64,000 nt of DNA from Solibaculum mannosilyticum (GCF_015140235.1 NZ_AP023321.1:1292501-1356500); one strand, 5' to 3'. Shown: positions 16,462 through 25,336, counted from the stretch's first letter. Translations and numbers: made by a program. The notes: a model not told the origin generated them from the sequence alone.

Positions 16462-17787
16462 ATGAGTAACAAGATTGAGACAGCTTTGTCACTGTCCGCC
16501 AGCATTCAAGGGGGTCAGGTCAGCGTGCTGGACGCCCTCTCCCCTATGATAAATTCTATCGAACAAGATTCCAGTCTGTTTGCATTGTTCGACCGTCAAT
16601 CGGTCTTGGATCAGATCCAGAAGGTACAGCAGCGCCTGGATGCAGGCGAATCCCTTCCTTTGGCCGGTATTCCTGTGGGGGTGGGCGAAAACATCTGTAC
16701 CCTCAATGAAGAAACCGCATCGGGTTCCAAGATGCTTGGTGGTTTTAAGCCTCCTTTTGAGGCGACAGCTGTCACCAAGCTAAAAGAAGCCGGCGCCATC
16801 ATCATGGGCAAGCTCCGTGTGGATGAATTCGCCTGTGACGGCCTCGGTTGTACTGCTCCCCAAGCTGTCGCACAGGATCAGGTTCTACTTGCTTTTTGCA
16901 CCGATACGGCGGGTTCCTTACGCGTCCCTGCCGCTCTAGCCAAAGTATGTTGTGTACGTCCCAGCTATGGCTCGGTCTCCCGCAGCGGTACCGTGGCTTA
17001 TGTTTCCTCCATGGATCAGATCTGTATCCTCGGAAATCATCTTGGCGACTGTGCCGCCGCTTTGGAGGTCATCTCCGGCAACGATCCTACCAACAGCACC
17101 TCCTGCACTCTCCCCGCCTTTACCTTCCCCAAGGACGTCGTTTCTTCTTTGGAGGGGACCAAGATTGGATTCATCCGGGAGTTTTGGGAGGAAGCCGACG
17201 GCTTGGACGATGTAACGGTTTGGTTGCAAGCCTCCGGTGCTCAGGTGGAGACCTTATCCCTTCCCGCTCTCAAGGATGCTTTGGAAGCCTTTATTATCAT
17301 CGGTACTGCTGAAGCCAGCGCCAATATGGCACGTTTTGATGGCATTAAATACGGCTACCAGACACCTCATTACGATAATCTTTTCGATCTTTACATAAAA
17401 TCACGCAGCGAGGGATTTAACCGGAAAACCAAGGAGCGTTTGGCCTTAGGTTCCCTGATGCTTTCCTCGGACTATTACCACAGCTATTATGAAAAAGCCA
17501 TGTGCGTGCGTCGTATGGTGCTGGATACCTTTGTGGAAGCATTCCAAAAGGTGGATTTCCTTGCGACACCTGTTATCCCTACCTCGGCCGATTGGGATAC
17601 ACAGACTATTTTGGGTGCTGAACAAAACAACCGGTTCCATCATGCCTCTAGTTTAGCAGGACTTCCCTCCATCGTCCTGCCCTTTAGAGATGGACAAAGC
17701 GTTCAGATTATTGGTAAGTCCTTTGAGGATGTAGCCCTTATGAGTACCTGCTCCTTATTAGATGATCAGAAAAGGAGGGATTCGTAA
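16462..17787 (+). CDS. gatA: GatA-like amidotransferase subunit lacking catalytic residues
   Basis: A 441-aa amidase-family protein in the position of the glutaminase subunit of GatCAB, but degenerate. Active GatA uses a Lys-cisSer-Ser triad. Here the segment normally reading GIKDN is GVGEN (Lys to Gly, about residue 76). The Gly/Ser-rich loop GGSSGGSAAAVAAG that carries the cis-Ser is removed by a clean in-frame gap of about 18 residues. Only the third motif survives, as TDTAGSLR in place of SDTGGSIR. The rest aligns well (ARFDGIKYGYQ, SRSEGF, YYHSYYEKA), so the fold is probably kept. The frame is continuous and overlaps gatB by one base (TAATG), so it is translated as part of the operon. 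It is probably a structural or regulatory subunit; an active GatA or another ammonia source must exist if Asn-tRNA is made this way. Confidence 0.9.
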   Translation: MSNKIETALSLSASIQGGQVSVLDALSPMINSIEQDSSLFALFDRQSVLDQIQKVQQRLDAGESLPLAGIPVGVGENICTLNEETASGSKMLGGFKPPFEATAVTKLKEAGAIIMGKLRVDEFACDGLGCTAPQAVAQDQVLLAFCTDTAGSLRVPAALAKVCCVRPSYGSVSRSGTVAYVSSMDQICILGNHLGDCAAALEVISGNDPTNSTSCTLPAFTFPKDVVSSLEGTKIGFIREFWEEADGLDDVTVWLQASGAQVETLSLPALKDALEAFIIIGTAEASANMARFDGIKYGYQTPHYDNLFDLYIKSRSEGFNRKTKERLALGSLMLSSDYYHSYYEKAMCVRRMVLDTFVEAFQKVDFLATPVIPTSADWDTQTILGAEQNNRFHHASSLAGLPSIVLPFRDGQSVQIIGKSFEDVALMSTCSLLDDQKRRDS

Positions 17788-19223
17788 TGGAATATGAAGT
17801 GGTAATGGGTCTGGAGGTTCACGTTGAACTGGCCACCAAAACTAAGATTTTCTGTTCCTGCTCCACTGAATTCGGCGGAGAGGCCAATTCTCATATCTGT
17901 CCTGGATGCAGCGGTATGCCAGGCGCCCTCCCTGTTATGAATAAGCAGGTTGTGGAATACGGTATCGCAGCAGCGTTAGTCACCAACAGCCACATCAATC
18001 AATACTGCACCTTTGATAAAAAGAGCTATTTCTATCCTGATTTAGCCTGTTCTTATCAGATTACCCAGCTGTATCACCCTATCTGTGTCAACGGCAGTGT
18101 GGAGATCGAAACCAGCGAAGGGAAAAAATCCATCGGCCTCAAGCAGATCCACATGGAAGAGGACGCTGGTAAACTAAAGCATGATCCCTTCACTGATAAC
18201 TCTTTAGTGGACTACAACCGTTCTAGTATGCCGCTTTTGGAAATTGTCAGCAAACCGGATTTCCGTTCTGCTGAAGAAGTAGTGGCTTATCTGGAAAAGC
18301 TGCGCTCTATGTTGAAGTTCATTGGTGTGTCTGACTGTAAGATGCAGGAGGGCTCTATGCGTGCTGACATCAATCTATCGGTACGTCCCATGGGTAGCAC
18401 GAAACTGGGTGTAAGGGCCGAGATGAAAAATATGAACTCTCTCAAGTCTATCACCCGTGCCATCGAATATGAGACCGCCCGTCATATTGATCTCATCGAG
18501 TCGGGCAATGCTCATAAGCTCAAGCAGGAAACCCGTCGTTGGGATGATACGGCTGGTAAAACCTTTGCCATGCGCAGCAAGGAAAATGCTCAGGATTACC
18601 GTTACTTTCCCAACCCGGACCTCCCCCCTATCGTCATCAGCGACGAATGGATCGAGCGCGTACGCCAAAGTCTGCCGGAGCTGCCGGAGGCAAAGCTTCA
18701 ACGTTATATATCCGAGCTTGGTCTCTCGGAAGCTGACAGTCGACTGCTCACTAGTAGCAAGGTTCTATGCGATCTTCTGGACGATGCAGTGGCAAACGGT
18801 ATCTCTGCCAAAACAGCTGCTAATTGGATCACTGGAGATGTCATGAACCTAGCCCGAAGCGACGGTAAGATTGCCGACGACATTGTTATCAGCAGCCATA
18901 AGCTGACTCAGCTTATTCTTCTGGTCGAGAAAAACGTTATCAATCGTAATACTGGTAAAAAAGTCCTTGCTGAAGTATATGCCAACGATATTGACCCGGA
19001 ACAGTATGTCAAGGATCACGGTTTAGCAATGGTATCGGACAAAGGTGCCATCGAGGAAATGGTCAAGCAAGTTTTGGATTCTAATCCAAAAGTTGTGGAT
19101 GACTATAAGAGTGGTAAGAAACAGGCGATGGGATATCTTTTTGGTCAAGTCATGAAGCAGGCCAAAGGGAAAGCCGATACCAAACTCATCAACGAGATTT
19201 TACAAGCTTTATTGAATACTTAA
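17787..19223 (+). CDS. gatB: Aspartyl/glutamyl-tRNA amidotransferase subunit B
   Basis: The 478-aa kinase/transferase subunit that phosphorylates the Asp or Glu on mischarged tRNA and accepts ammonia. It is complete: MGLEVHVELATKTKIFC at the N-terminus, the zinc Cys set (CSC...CPGC), YFYPDLACSYQITQ, MEEDAGKL, DYNRSSMPLLEIV, and a C-terminal YqeY-like tail domain (NWITGDVMNL to the end). All conserved regions I can check are intact, in contrast to the neighbouring GatA. The start ATG 17787 shares a base with the gatA stop, which couples translation. Confidence 0.96.
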   Translation: MEYEVVMGLEVHVELATKTKIFCSCSTEFGGEANSHICPGCSGMPGALPVMNKQVVEYGIAAALVTNSHINQYCTFDKKSYFYPDLACSYQITQLYHPICVNGSVEIETSEGKKSIGLKQIHMEEDAGKLKHDPFTDNSLVDYNRSSMPLLEIVSKPDFRSAEEVVAYLEKLRSMLKFIGVSDCKMQEGSMRADINLSVRPMGSTKLGVRAEMKNMNSLKSITRAIEYETARHIDLIESGNAHKLKQETRRWDDTAGKTFAMRSKENAQDYRYFPNPDLPPIVISDEWIERVRQSLPELPEAKLQRYISELGLSEADSRLLTSSKVLCDLLDDAVANGISAKTAANWITGDVMNLARSDGKIADDIVISSHKLTQLILLVEKNVINRNTGKKVLAEVYANDIDPEQYVKDHGLAMVSDKGAIEEMVKQVLDSNPKVVDDYKSGKKQAMGYLFGQVMKQAKGKADTKLINEILQALLNT

Positions 19224-19236
19224 AATTTTACTTAAA

Positions 19237-19277
19237 AAAGTCCCTGGAGACAACATTTGTTTCTCCAGGGACTTTTT
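19237..19277. terminator. Bidirectional terminator between gatB and the MGMT-like gene
   Basis: A 13-bp stem AAGTCCCTGGAGA/TCTCCAGGGACTT with A run before and T run after. It serves the operon end and the convergent gene at 19292. Confidence 0.88.
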
Positions 19278-19291
19278 TCTTTATCTTTGTA

Positions 19292-19606
19292 TCAATCTAT
19301 ACCGTTCCATAGATAGCGCTGAAGATCTACCCTTCCGTCCGGTAGGAACTCCACTCCTTCGGCTTCCAAAAGAAATCTTTGCTGATTTTCTCCACCAAAT
19401 GCAAAGGCACTGGATAATTTTCCCTCCCTATTCACCACCCGAAAACACGGTATTTCATTTGGGTTTGGGTTTACGTGCAACGCATAGCCTACAACTCTTA
19501 CCCATCTGGGATTCCCCGCCAACAAAGCAATTTGGCCATAGGTAGCCACCTTGCCAGATGGAATCTTCTTTACCACCTGATAAATCATCTCAAAGGTACT
19601 TGCCAT
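19292..19606 (-). CDS. MGMT-family DNA-binding protein with PCFR active-site motif
   Basis: A 104-aa single-domain relative of O6-alkylguanine-DNA alkyltransferase. It has the helix-turn-helix region (IPSGKVATYGQIALLAG) and Arg finger region (NPRWVRVVGYAL). The motif is IPCFRVVNREG. Active alkyltransferases have PCHRV, and ATL proteins have PWHRV. Here Cys is kept but the His that activates it is Phe, so methyl transfer is doubtful. A damage-sensing role like that of ATL proteins is inference. A bona fide enzyme is encoded at 50270. The start ATG 19606 is preceded by AAAGGAGAT. Confidence 0.85.
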   Translation of the reverse strand: MASTFEMIYQVVKKIPSGKVATYGQIALLAGNPRWVRVVGYALHVNPNPNEIPCFRVVNREGKLSSAFAFGGENQQRFLLEAEGVEFLPDGRVDLQRYLWNGID

Positions 19607-19672
19607 ATGCGATCTCCTTTTCTAAAAAGATAAACCAGTCAGATGTGCCCTTTTGATGACCTTCTCAAAACA

Positions 19673-20887
19673 TTATACTGGTTTTTCAGAATCATCCAGT
19701 TCATCGTCAGGCCTACTCAGTTCTTCCAGCATCTCATCCTGCTTTTTTCTAGCAGCTTTTTTAGACAGCCGCTTATTAATCGCCCGACTGGCCAAGGTAT
19801 ATACCACAGAACACAAAGGGATACAGATCAACATACCGGCAAAACCCATTAGACTTCCACCCAAAGTCACCGCCACTAGTACCCACATGGAAGGAAGACC
19901 TACCGAGTTACCCACTACATGAGGATAAATCAGGTTTCCTTCGATTTGCTGTATGACTAAGAATAAGACTACAAACCAAATAGCACGGATAGGATCGATC
20001 ATAAGGATGAGGAACGCTCCGATGACACAGCCGATAATTGCGCCAAAAATAGGAATCAACGCCATGAATGCAATGAGTACGCTGATAATCAATGCATAAG
20101 GGAACTGGAAAATACTCATGCTGATAAAGAACAGCATTCCCAAAATGACAGCCTCTAAACATTGGCCCGAAAGGAAACTGGCAAAGGTCTTGTAGGACAA
20201 GCTACACACAGATAAAACCTTTTCCGCTTTTCTCTCCGGCAGGCAGGCATAGAGCAATTTTCTGCCCTGTCTCCCAAGCTTTTCCTTTTGAACCAACACG
20301 TAAAAGGCGAATATAATACCCAAGAAGAAATTGACAATGCCGCCGACCACTGAGGATGCCACCGTAACGGTAGAGGACAGCACGTCTCCTGCACTGTTTT
20401 GCAACATCTGGACAATGCTTTGCCAATCCAACTCGATGTTCTGCAGCCAGTTTATCACATCCGGATACTGCTGGAACATGTCGTTGCTCCACTTTTGGAG
20501 GTTTTCGAGGAACGGCGGAATGGCATTGACCAAAGACTGAAAAGTCCTGCCCAGTTCTGGGACAATGAGGAACATGACAATAAAAATGACACCGGCAACT
20601 AAAAGCAATGTCAAAAGAAGGCTGACGGGACGGCGCAATCTTTGTTTCAATCCCTTTGGCTTCCCTGGGCCTCGGAAGATTTTGGATTCCAAAAAAGACA
20701 TCGGGACGTTTAAAATAAACGCAACACAGAAACCTAAAAGAAACGGCCAAATGAGATTTAAGATCCAGCCTACAAAGGAAAGTACAAGAGAAAAATTTTG
20801 CAGTCCTACGAACAGCACCACGCCAAAGGCGATCAATAACATGACCTTTTTCGTATTTTTTGACATTATCTTCACGACTTTATTCAC
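19673..20887 (-). CDS. AI-2E/PerM family membrane transporter
   Basis: A 404-aa polytopic membrane protein. Hydrophobic segments lie at about 14-75 (two to three helices), then a soluble stretch (FQSLVNAIPPFLENLQKW), and five to six helices from about 200 to 370 with the family signature IPIFGAIIGCVIGAF and QQIEGNLIYPHVVG. Family members export AI-2, or act in Na+/H+ antiport; the substrate here is unknown. The C-terminus is charged. The start is GTG 20887 with GGAG upstream; an ATG eight codons in is possible. Confidence 0.9.
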   Translation of the reverse strand: MNKVVKIMSKNTKKVMLLIAFGVVLFVGLQNFSLVLSFVGWILNLIWPFLLGFCVAFILNVPMSFLESKIFRGPGKPKGLKQRLRRPVSLLLTLLLVAGVIFIVMFLIVPELGRTFQSLVNAIPPFLENLQKWSNDMFQQYPDVINWLQNIELDWQSIVQMLQNSAGDVLSSTVTVASSVVGGIVNFFLGIIFAFYVLVQKEKLGRQGRKLLYACLPERKAEKVLSVCSLSYKTFASFLSGQCLEAVILGMLFFISMSIFQFPYALIISVLIAFMALIPIFGAIIGCVIGAFLILMIDPIRAIWFVVLFLVIQQIEGNLIYPHVVGNSVGLPSMWVLVAVTLGGSLMGFAGMLICIPLCSVVYTLASRAINKRLSKKAARKKQDEMLEELSRPDDELDDSEKPV

Positions 20888-20942
20888 CTGTTCTTTCTCC
20901 GTCCTCCCGGTAAAAGGACGGCGTATTTCCTGTCTGTGTTTG

Positions 20943-21527
20943 TTATTCTTCTTTTTCTGTATGCGTGGCCTGTAAATACCTCTTTTGCCAAACAGAAAGT
21001 ATCAGGAGACTGATTATATTAGCCGCTCCGTCCAGAATCAGCACAATATAGGTATAGAGATTGCGGCTTCCCTCCGTACTGAATGGATCGACAAGTATCA
21101 GCATGGAGAGTCCGATCATTGTCAAGGAGACAAGCAGCAATGCCCACCATTTTTCCGCTTTTAGACGAAGGAGATCCATAGAGAACTGAGACTTCATAAT
21201 GCTGTCGAGCATCATGCATATGGCCAATACTTGGGCGAATGCAAAAGCAAAATCCTGCGTTTTGATCACAGCGTATAGTCCCACCATAACTTGGGTCACG
21301 CCAAAGGCAAATCCGAAACGTCCCGGAACAAGATATCCTTTTTTGATCAGATACCACGCCACATTAATGACACCGGAAATCATAAATAAAATCCCTAAAG
21401 CATAACACAGATCTGTCAAAGCAATATTAGGAAAAATCAGCAAAATAGCCCCTATCGCGATATAACAAATAGAGAGAAACATCATTCCCATCCGGAGATT
21501 TCCAGATTCTTTTTCCGTGGTTTTCAA
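20943..21527 (-). CDS. DUF308 (HdeD-like) membrane protein
   Basis: A 194-aa protein with about six predicted membrane helices in pairs (for example MMFLSICYIAIGAILLIF, ALGILFMISGVINVAWYLI), the pattern of HdeD/DUF308 proteins. It ends in a charged tail, HTEKEE. Function unknown; the E. coli namesake is linked to acid stress. It starts with TTG 21527 behind GAGGGTG. It lies upstream of the AI-2E gene on the same strand with a 55-bp gap, possibly in one transcript. Confidence 0.82.
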   Translation of the reverse strand: MKTTEKESGNLRMGMMFLSICYIAIGAILLIFPNIALTDLCYALGILFMISGVINVAWYLIKKGYLVPGRFGFAFGVTQVMVGLYAVIKTQDFAFAFAQVLAICMMLDSIMKSQFSMDLLRLKAEKWWALLLVSLTMIGLSMLILVDPFSTEGSRNLYTYIVLILDGAANIISLLILSVWQKRYLQATHTEKEE

Positions 21528-21707
21528 GCAATCACACCCTCAATAAACTATCCAAATGATCCTTTCTATATTGTTTATTATAACAAAGCCGCCGCTTACA
21601 TACAAGGAAATATCCTCGATGCCCTTGAAACTTCCTTTGGGGACAGAGCATACTTTTACAGTTTTGGAGGGAAACTAGTATCAAACAACCGAAAGGAGCT
21701 GTTTTAT

Positions 21708-21965
21708 ATGGATCAGCAGTTTCCGCGCCCTGATGACACGGATAGAGCTCAACGAGTCGAACAAATATACAATGAGATGTTTGCTGTAGCCTCTGCCACA
21801 GAATGCACAGGATTAATCCCCACTCCTCCTGTCAACAAGTCTGAGGCCGACTCCTATACCGATATTTACGACATTCCCATGACCAAATCCGAGCCCGACC
21901 ACGGTCTGCAAAGTATAAAAAAGACCACTGAGAATGTAGGAAATAAACAAAAAAACAAACAATAG
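21708..21965 (+). CDS. Small hydrophilic hypothetical protein
   Basis: An 85-aa acidic/polar protein (MDQQFPRPDDTDRAQ...) with no hydrophobic segment and no motif that I recognise. A good ribosome site (AAAGGAG) precedes the ATG and a terminator follows. Upstream, GCATA (21651) and GAAACTA about 18 bp later resemble a sigma-G type promoter with one mismatch, and the gene lies beside sigE/spoIIGA. A sporulation role is possible but unproven. Confidence 0.6.
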   Translation: MDQQFPRPDDTDRAQRVEQIYNEMFAVASATECTGLIPTPPVNKSEADSYTDIYDIPMTKSEPDHGLQSIKKTTENVGNKQKNKQ

Positions 21966-21974
21966 CGACCTTGC

Positions 21975-22015
21975 AAAAAAAGCCGCCGGTTCTGACAACC
22001 GACGGCTTTTTATTT
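21975..22015. terminator. Bidirectional terminator, small ORF / sigE
   Basis: AGCCGCCGGTT (21981-21991) pairs with AACCGACGGCT (21997-22007) apart from one mismatch, flanked by an A run and a T run. It lies two bases past the convergent sigE stop. Confidence 0.85.
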
Positions 22016-22016
22016 T

Positions 22017-22745
22017 TTATCCCACTCGAACTAGATCTTTTTTCAGACGTTCAATAATTCTTTTCTCCAATCTAGAGATATAAGACTGGGAAATACCCAA
22101 CAGTTCCGCCACTTCCTTTTGGGTGTGTTCGGTCTCCCCTTTCAATCCAAATCGAAGCTTCATAATAATCTGTTCCCGGGGAGAAAGACGGTCCACTGCT
22201 TCCAATAGTAGATCCCGTTCCACCTGTTGTTCGATGCCCCGGTTAACCAGATCGGGATCGCTCCCCAGTACATCGGAATAAAGCAGTTCGTTTCCATCCC
22301 AGTCCACGTTAAGAGGTTCGTCGATGGACACCTCATTTTTCAACTGAGAACTTTTTCTCAAGTGCATCAGAATTTCGTTTTCGATGCACCTTGACGCATA
22401 AGTAGCTAACTTAATATTTCGGGATGGACAAAAGGTATTGACAGCCTTAATCAATCCGATGGTCCCAATGGAGATGAGATCTTCCACACCGGTCCCAGAG
22501 GATTCGAATTTTCGGGCGATATAGACGACCAGCCGGAGATTGTGTGTGATAAGCGGTTCTCTGGCGCTTTCATCGCCGGCATCGATGCGCCGGAAGATCA
22601 CCGCTTCCTCCTCCTTAGGAAGCGGCGGCGGCAGAGTCTCAGGACCGTTGATATAGTGAACAGAACGTCCTGATTTCCATTTGCGCAAAAGTAGAAAGCG
22701 TAATCTTAATAAATTCCACCGGATTCGTCCAAGCATCTCACCCAT
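22017..22745 (-). CDS. sigE: Sporulation sigma factor SigE, pro-form
   Basis: Early mother-cell sigma factor, 242 aa. The N-terminal ~30 residues ([22 protein letters not shown]) are the amphipathic pro-sequence removed by SpoIIGA. Region 2 has [17 protein letters not shown] and [18 protein letters not shown]. Region 4 ends with the helix-turn-helix [22 protein letters not shown]. The sequence and position behind spoIIGA (23-bp gap) make SigE certain over other sporulation sigmas. Confidence 0.97.
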   Translation of the reverse strand: MGEMLGRIRWNLLRLRFLLLRKWKSGRSVHYINGPETLPPPLPKEEEAVIFRRIDAGDESAREPLITHNLRLVVYIARKFESSGTGVEDLISIGTIGLIKAVNTFCPSRNIKLATYASRCIENEILMHLRKSSQLKNEVSIDEPLNVDWDGNELLYSDVLGSDPDLVNRGIEQQVERDLLLEAVDRLSPREQIIMKLRFGLKGETEHTQKEVAELLGISQSYISRLEKRIIERLKKDLVRVG

Positions 22746-22768
22746 GACAATACACGCCTCCTTCAGCC

Positions 22769-23659
22769 CTATTTGATTGTGTTTTCGATCATATCTGGAT
22801 TCATCAAGGCCTCATATTCGCCGTCGGATAAATGAGTTCCGCTGACCGCTACAAAGGATTTTGGCACCCTTACGGGATGCTGTCCGTCAGTTACTGTGAT
22901 GCTGTCGGGCCGGAACGCCGGCAGTACTCCCCCGCCTCCTACGCTATGGAACGGTACCACTCGAAAACGTCTCCTCCAGGAACTATCCTCCGGTGGAACA
23001 GGAAACACCCGCTGAGACGGTTCAAATACCGGTCTCACCTGTGAGGGAATCAGCTTCTCCACGCTTTTGTACTCCGCCAGCAAAACCGGTAAATCAGAGA
23101 TGCTTTCGGTCAAACTGTGTCCGGTATCCAGAAGCGCATCCATAGTTGCAGTTTGCCCATCCACCTCGATAGTGACAGTATAAATCTTGTTATCTGGAGC
23201 TTTGCGCAGTGTAAAACGGTGTATCATACTCAAGATCAGATAACTGACAGCAGCTCCTCCAATCAGGATCAGCGGGGATATATTAAAGTATACTACGCCG
23301 TTGTTGATCATCAAATTGTTGGGAGATACAAATAACCAAAGAGCCATCATCAATCCTGCAAATAAAAAATTGGCTCCGAAAAAACAGGCCAGTGTTTTCA
23401 AGAATACTTTAATAGAGTGAATGGGCAATGCCGCCAGTAAAATAGTGATAGAAAAGATCAGCTTTGCCGCCGCTGACAGCAGGGATGGAATTTCAGGAAA
23501 AAAGATAAACAGAGAATAGACAGCTCCCAATGCCGAGCCGGCCAGCATCCTCCAGCGCTTGGTATGGATACGTGTCACTTTAGCGGTGAGGCAAAGGAGA
23601 AAATAATTGATAAATAGATTGACTGCAAAGAGGATATCAACATAGACGGTCTGTTTCAT
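22769..23659 (-). CDS. spoIIGA: Sporulation sigma-E processing protease SpoIIGA
   Basis: A 296-aa membrane-embedded aspartic protease that cleaves pro-SigE. About five N-terminal membrane helices (residues 1-145) precede a cytosolic domain with the catalytic motif LLDTGHSL (Asp about 178). The C-terminal domain is shorter on conserved features but ends as expected. The start ATG 23659 follows GGGGATGA; an upstream in-frame start would add 11 unlikely residues. It forms an operon with sigE, under expected Spo0A control, though I could not firmly place Spo0A boxes. Confidence 0.93.
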   Translation of the reverse strand: MKQTVYVDILFAVNLFINYFLLCLTAKVTRIHTKRWRMLAGSALGAVYSLFIFFPEIPSLLSAAAKLIFSITILLAALPIHSIKVFLKTLACFFGANFLFAGLMMALWLFVSPNNLMINNGVVYFNISPLILIGGAAVSYLILSMIHRFTLRKAPDNKIYTVTIEVDGQTATMDALLDTGHSLTESISDLPVLLAEYKSVEKLIPSQVRPVFEPSQRVFPVPPEDSSWRRRFRVVPFHSVGGGGVLPAFRPDSITVTDGQHPVRVPKSFVAVSGTHLSDGEYEALMNPDMIENTIK

Positions 23660-23921
23660 GATGTCATCCCCTGTCCCGTTTGGTACAACCATTATATCCT
23701 CTCACAGGACTAGGTTTCTGTCAGGTTTGCAATGTCGGATGATGGTATTTCCCGCATGAGAGGAGTAAATCTCTCAATCTGCCTCGCTCTTTTTGTATCT
23801 CCCTATCGGTTGGACATCTTTCTTGACAGTTTAACGGTTAAAATTTGGCTAAAAATCATGCTGTTTTAAACCTATCTCTATTTGTTTACCTCAAAAACGC
23901 TTACCATATTTGGAAATAAAA

Positions 23922-23949
23922 ACCGTCCTTCCTGATCTGGAAGGACGGT
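23922..23949 (-). terminator. Hairpin with minus-strand T run
   Basis: ACCGTCCTTCC and GGAAGGACGGT form a perfect 11-bp stem with a 6-nt loop. On the minus strand it is followed by TTTTTATTT, so it would stop leftward transcripts entering the spoIIGA region. No leftward gene directly precedes it. Confidence 0.7.
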
Positions 23950-23964
23950 CGTCAACTATATGGA

Positions 23965-23991
23965 ACATATTTGTGATGCTTGGCATAACTT
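23965..23991 (+). promoter_or_regulatory. Candidate SigE/SigK promoter of the Cys/Arg-tailed gene
   Basis: ACATATT (23965-23971), a 12-bp spacer and CATAACTT (23984-23991) resemble mother-cell promoters (-35 ATATT, -10 CATANNNT). It lies about 50 bp upstream of the ATG. Confidence 0.45.
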
Positions 23992-24041
23992 GTACTGTGG
24001 GACATCTCCCACCCAATAAATTATATCTGGAGGCTTGCTTC

Positions 24042-24329
24042 ATGTTCTGTAACAGTTGCAACAATAATAACGACACCACTTTGGCTTCTCTGGTTGATTC
24101 CAGCACCGTAGCTACTTCTGGATGCTACACCGGCTTTATTCCTGTCAGCGTGAATTACAACGTCGTGCCCGGCAATTTTGTATCCGGAACAAACTTTACC
24201 AACACCAACAATAACCTGGCTTCCGCCAATCCCTTCTCGGCTTTGGATAACACCACTCAAGTATATAACCGCAGTTCTTCCTGCTGCCGCCGTAGTTGTT
24301 GCCGCTGCTGCCGTTGCTGCTGCCGCTGA
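24042..24329 (+). CDS. Small protein with Cys/Arg-rich tail
   Basis: A 95-aa protein of unknown family. The N-terminus has CNSCNNNN. The centre is Ser/Thr/Asn-rich with low charge (NYNVVPGNFVSG, FTNTNNNLAS). The last 17 residues, SSCCRRSCCRCCRCCCR, are almost only Cys and Arg. A clear ribosome site (GGAGG at 24031) precedes the ATG and a GC-rich hairpin follows. The look is that of a structural, cross-linked or metal-binding spore-coat-type protein, and the promoter resembles mother-cell ones. It has no leader/precursor partner genes nearby, so a modified peptide is less likely. Assignment to the coat is inference. Confidence 0.68.
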   Translation: MFCNSCNNNNDTTLASLVDSSTVATSGCYTGFIPVSVNYNVVPGNFVSGTNFTNTNNNLASANPFSALDNTTQVYNRSSSCCRRSCCRCCRCCCR

Positions 24330-24352
24330 TCACGATTCTCTTTACTCAAGCG

Positions 24353-24368
24353 CCGCCCTTTCGGGCGG
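24353..24368 (+). terminator. Hairpin after Cys/Arg-tailed gene
   Basis: CCGCCC-TTTC-GGGCGG, six GC pairs, 24 nt past the stop, with only a weak T tail (TTACAT). Confidence 0.5.
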
Positions 24369-24386
24369 TTACATAAATCTGGGGAC

Positions 24387-25037
24387 TCAGACACAGATAT
24401 CATCTTTAATACGATTAAAAATTCTCTCGTCAATACCGTAAACATTCATCAGATCCTCGATCTTTTCAAACGGTCCTTCTGATTCCCTGTAGGCGATGAT
24501 TTTCTTAGCGAGACTGATATTGATGCCTTTTAATGTGAGTAAGTCCTCTTTGGTAGCGGTATTAATATTGATTTTTGGACTCTCTTCCGGAGAAGAGGAC
24601 AAGTCTTCCGACGGGTCGCTGCCAGGCAAATCCGGTTCCTCTGAAACTTGACTTGAAGATTCAGGTGGCATACTCTCCGCAACAGTCGGTTTTTCTGGAG
24701 GCCGGGATGACGCTGGTTCCGGCCGATGGGTAGATTTTGGTCTCTCTGACGCAGCATAAGACGCCACAGGTTCTGATGATTCGGAAGACTCAGATACCTC
24801 AGAACTCAAATCCGACGATGGCGACGAATCACTTTCTTGCAGGCTGCTGTAAGGCTCATTGCTAATTACAACTCCTACTTCCACCGCAGGTCTTTTCGGA
24901 CGATCTACCCTTAGCATCCACAACATTGCCAAAGCGAGTACCAAAATAACCAAAACAATACCGATGATTGTCGGGCCGTTTATCTTATGTTTTTTACTTT
25001 TGAGTTCATTTTGTTGATGCTGATCTTTTGTTTCCAT
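24387..25037 (-). CDS. ComEA-like membrane-anchored helix-hairpin-helix protein
   Basis: A 216-aa protein with a short cytosolic N-terminus, one membrane helix (IIGIVLVILVLALAMLWML, about 23-41), a long Ser/Glu/Pro-rich linker (about 60-150) and a C-terminal ComEA-type DNA-binding domain: ININTATKEDLLTLKGINIS then a second hairpin (EKIEDLMNVYGI). ComEA binds DNA outside the membrane during transformation. The usual SLBB domain is absent and no other com genes are nearby, so a role in DNA uptake is likely but not proven. The start ATG 25037 follows GAGGA. Confidence 0.85.
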   Translation of the reverse strand: METKDQHQQNELKSKKHKINGPTIIGIVLVILVLALAMLWMLRVDRPKRPAVEVGVVISNEPYSSLQESDSSPSSDLSSEVSESSESSEPVASYAASERPKSTHRPEPASSRPPEKPTVAESMPPESSSQVSEEPDLPGSDPSEDLSSSPEESPKININTATKEDLLTLKGINISLAKKIIAYRESEGPFEKIEDLMNVYGIDERIFNRIKDDICV

Positions 25038-25201
25038 TTCTTCCTCATGCAACGGTTTCTTGGAATTATACCATCGCTTATTTTGTCCATTTCCTCTTTG
25101 TGAAAAATCTCCACTAATTCTTTTGGAAATTCAGGACAAGCCTCTTTTAAAGTTTGTTGTCCTAGCAGTAACTTCGGCGTGATTTGGTATCAATCATCCA
25201 A

Positions 25202-25230
25202 TTGATTTGTTCAAAAGGACATGCTATAAT
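25202..25230 (+). promoter_or_regulatory. Promoter of the HTH-LicC gene
   Basis: TTGATT (25202-25207), 17 bp, TATAAT (25225-25230) with an extended TGC before the -10. It leaves a leader of about 100 nt. Confidence 0.65.
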
Positions 25231-25336
25231 GAAAAAATAATTGCAATGATGGTATATTTATCGCATTTGCTATACTAATGTCGTTTTATGAGACGATATT
25301 TGCGGATTTTATTCATGACAAAAAGGGGCTTACAAG

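Larger units (their letters stand above)
23660..24041. other. Regulatory region between spoIIGA and Cys-rich gene
   Basis: No gene. It holds the upstream region of spoIIGA on the minus strand, a hairpin with minus-strand T run at 23922-23949, a mother-cell-type promoter at 23965-23991 for the rightward gene, and a small GTGGGA/TCCCAC hairpin near 23997-24012. Confidence 0.6.

Noticed and set aside
24042-24329. RiPP precursor peptide
   Set aside because: Cys-rich tail is tempting, but no modification enzyme, protease or exporter gene is adjacent, and the promoter and neighbourhood fit sporulation better.
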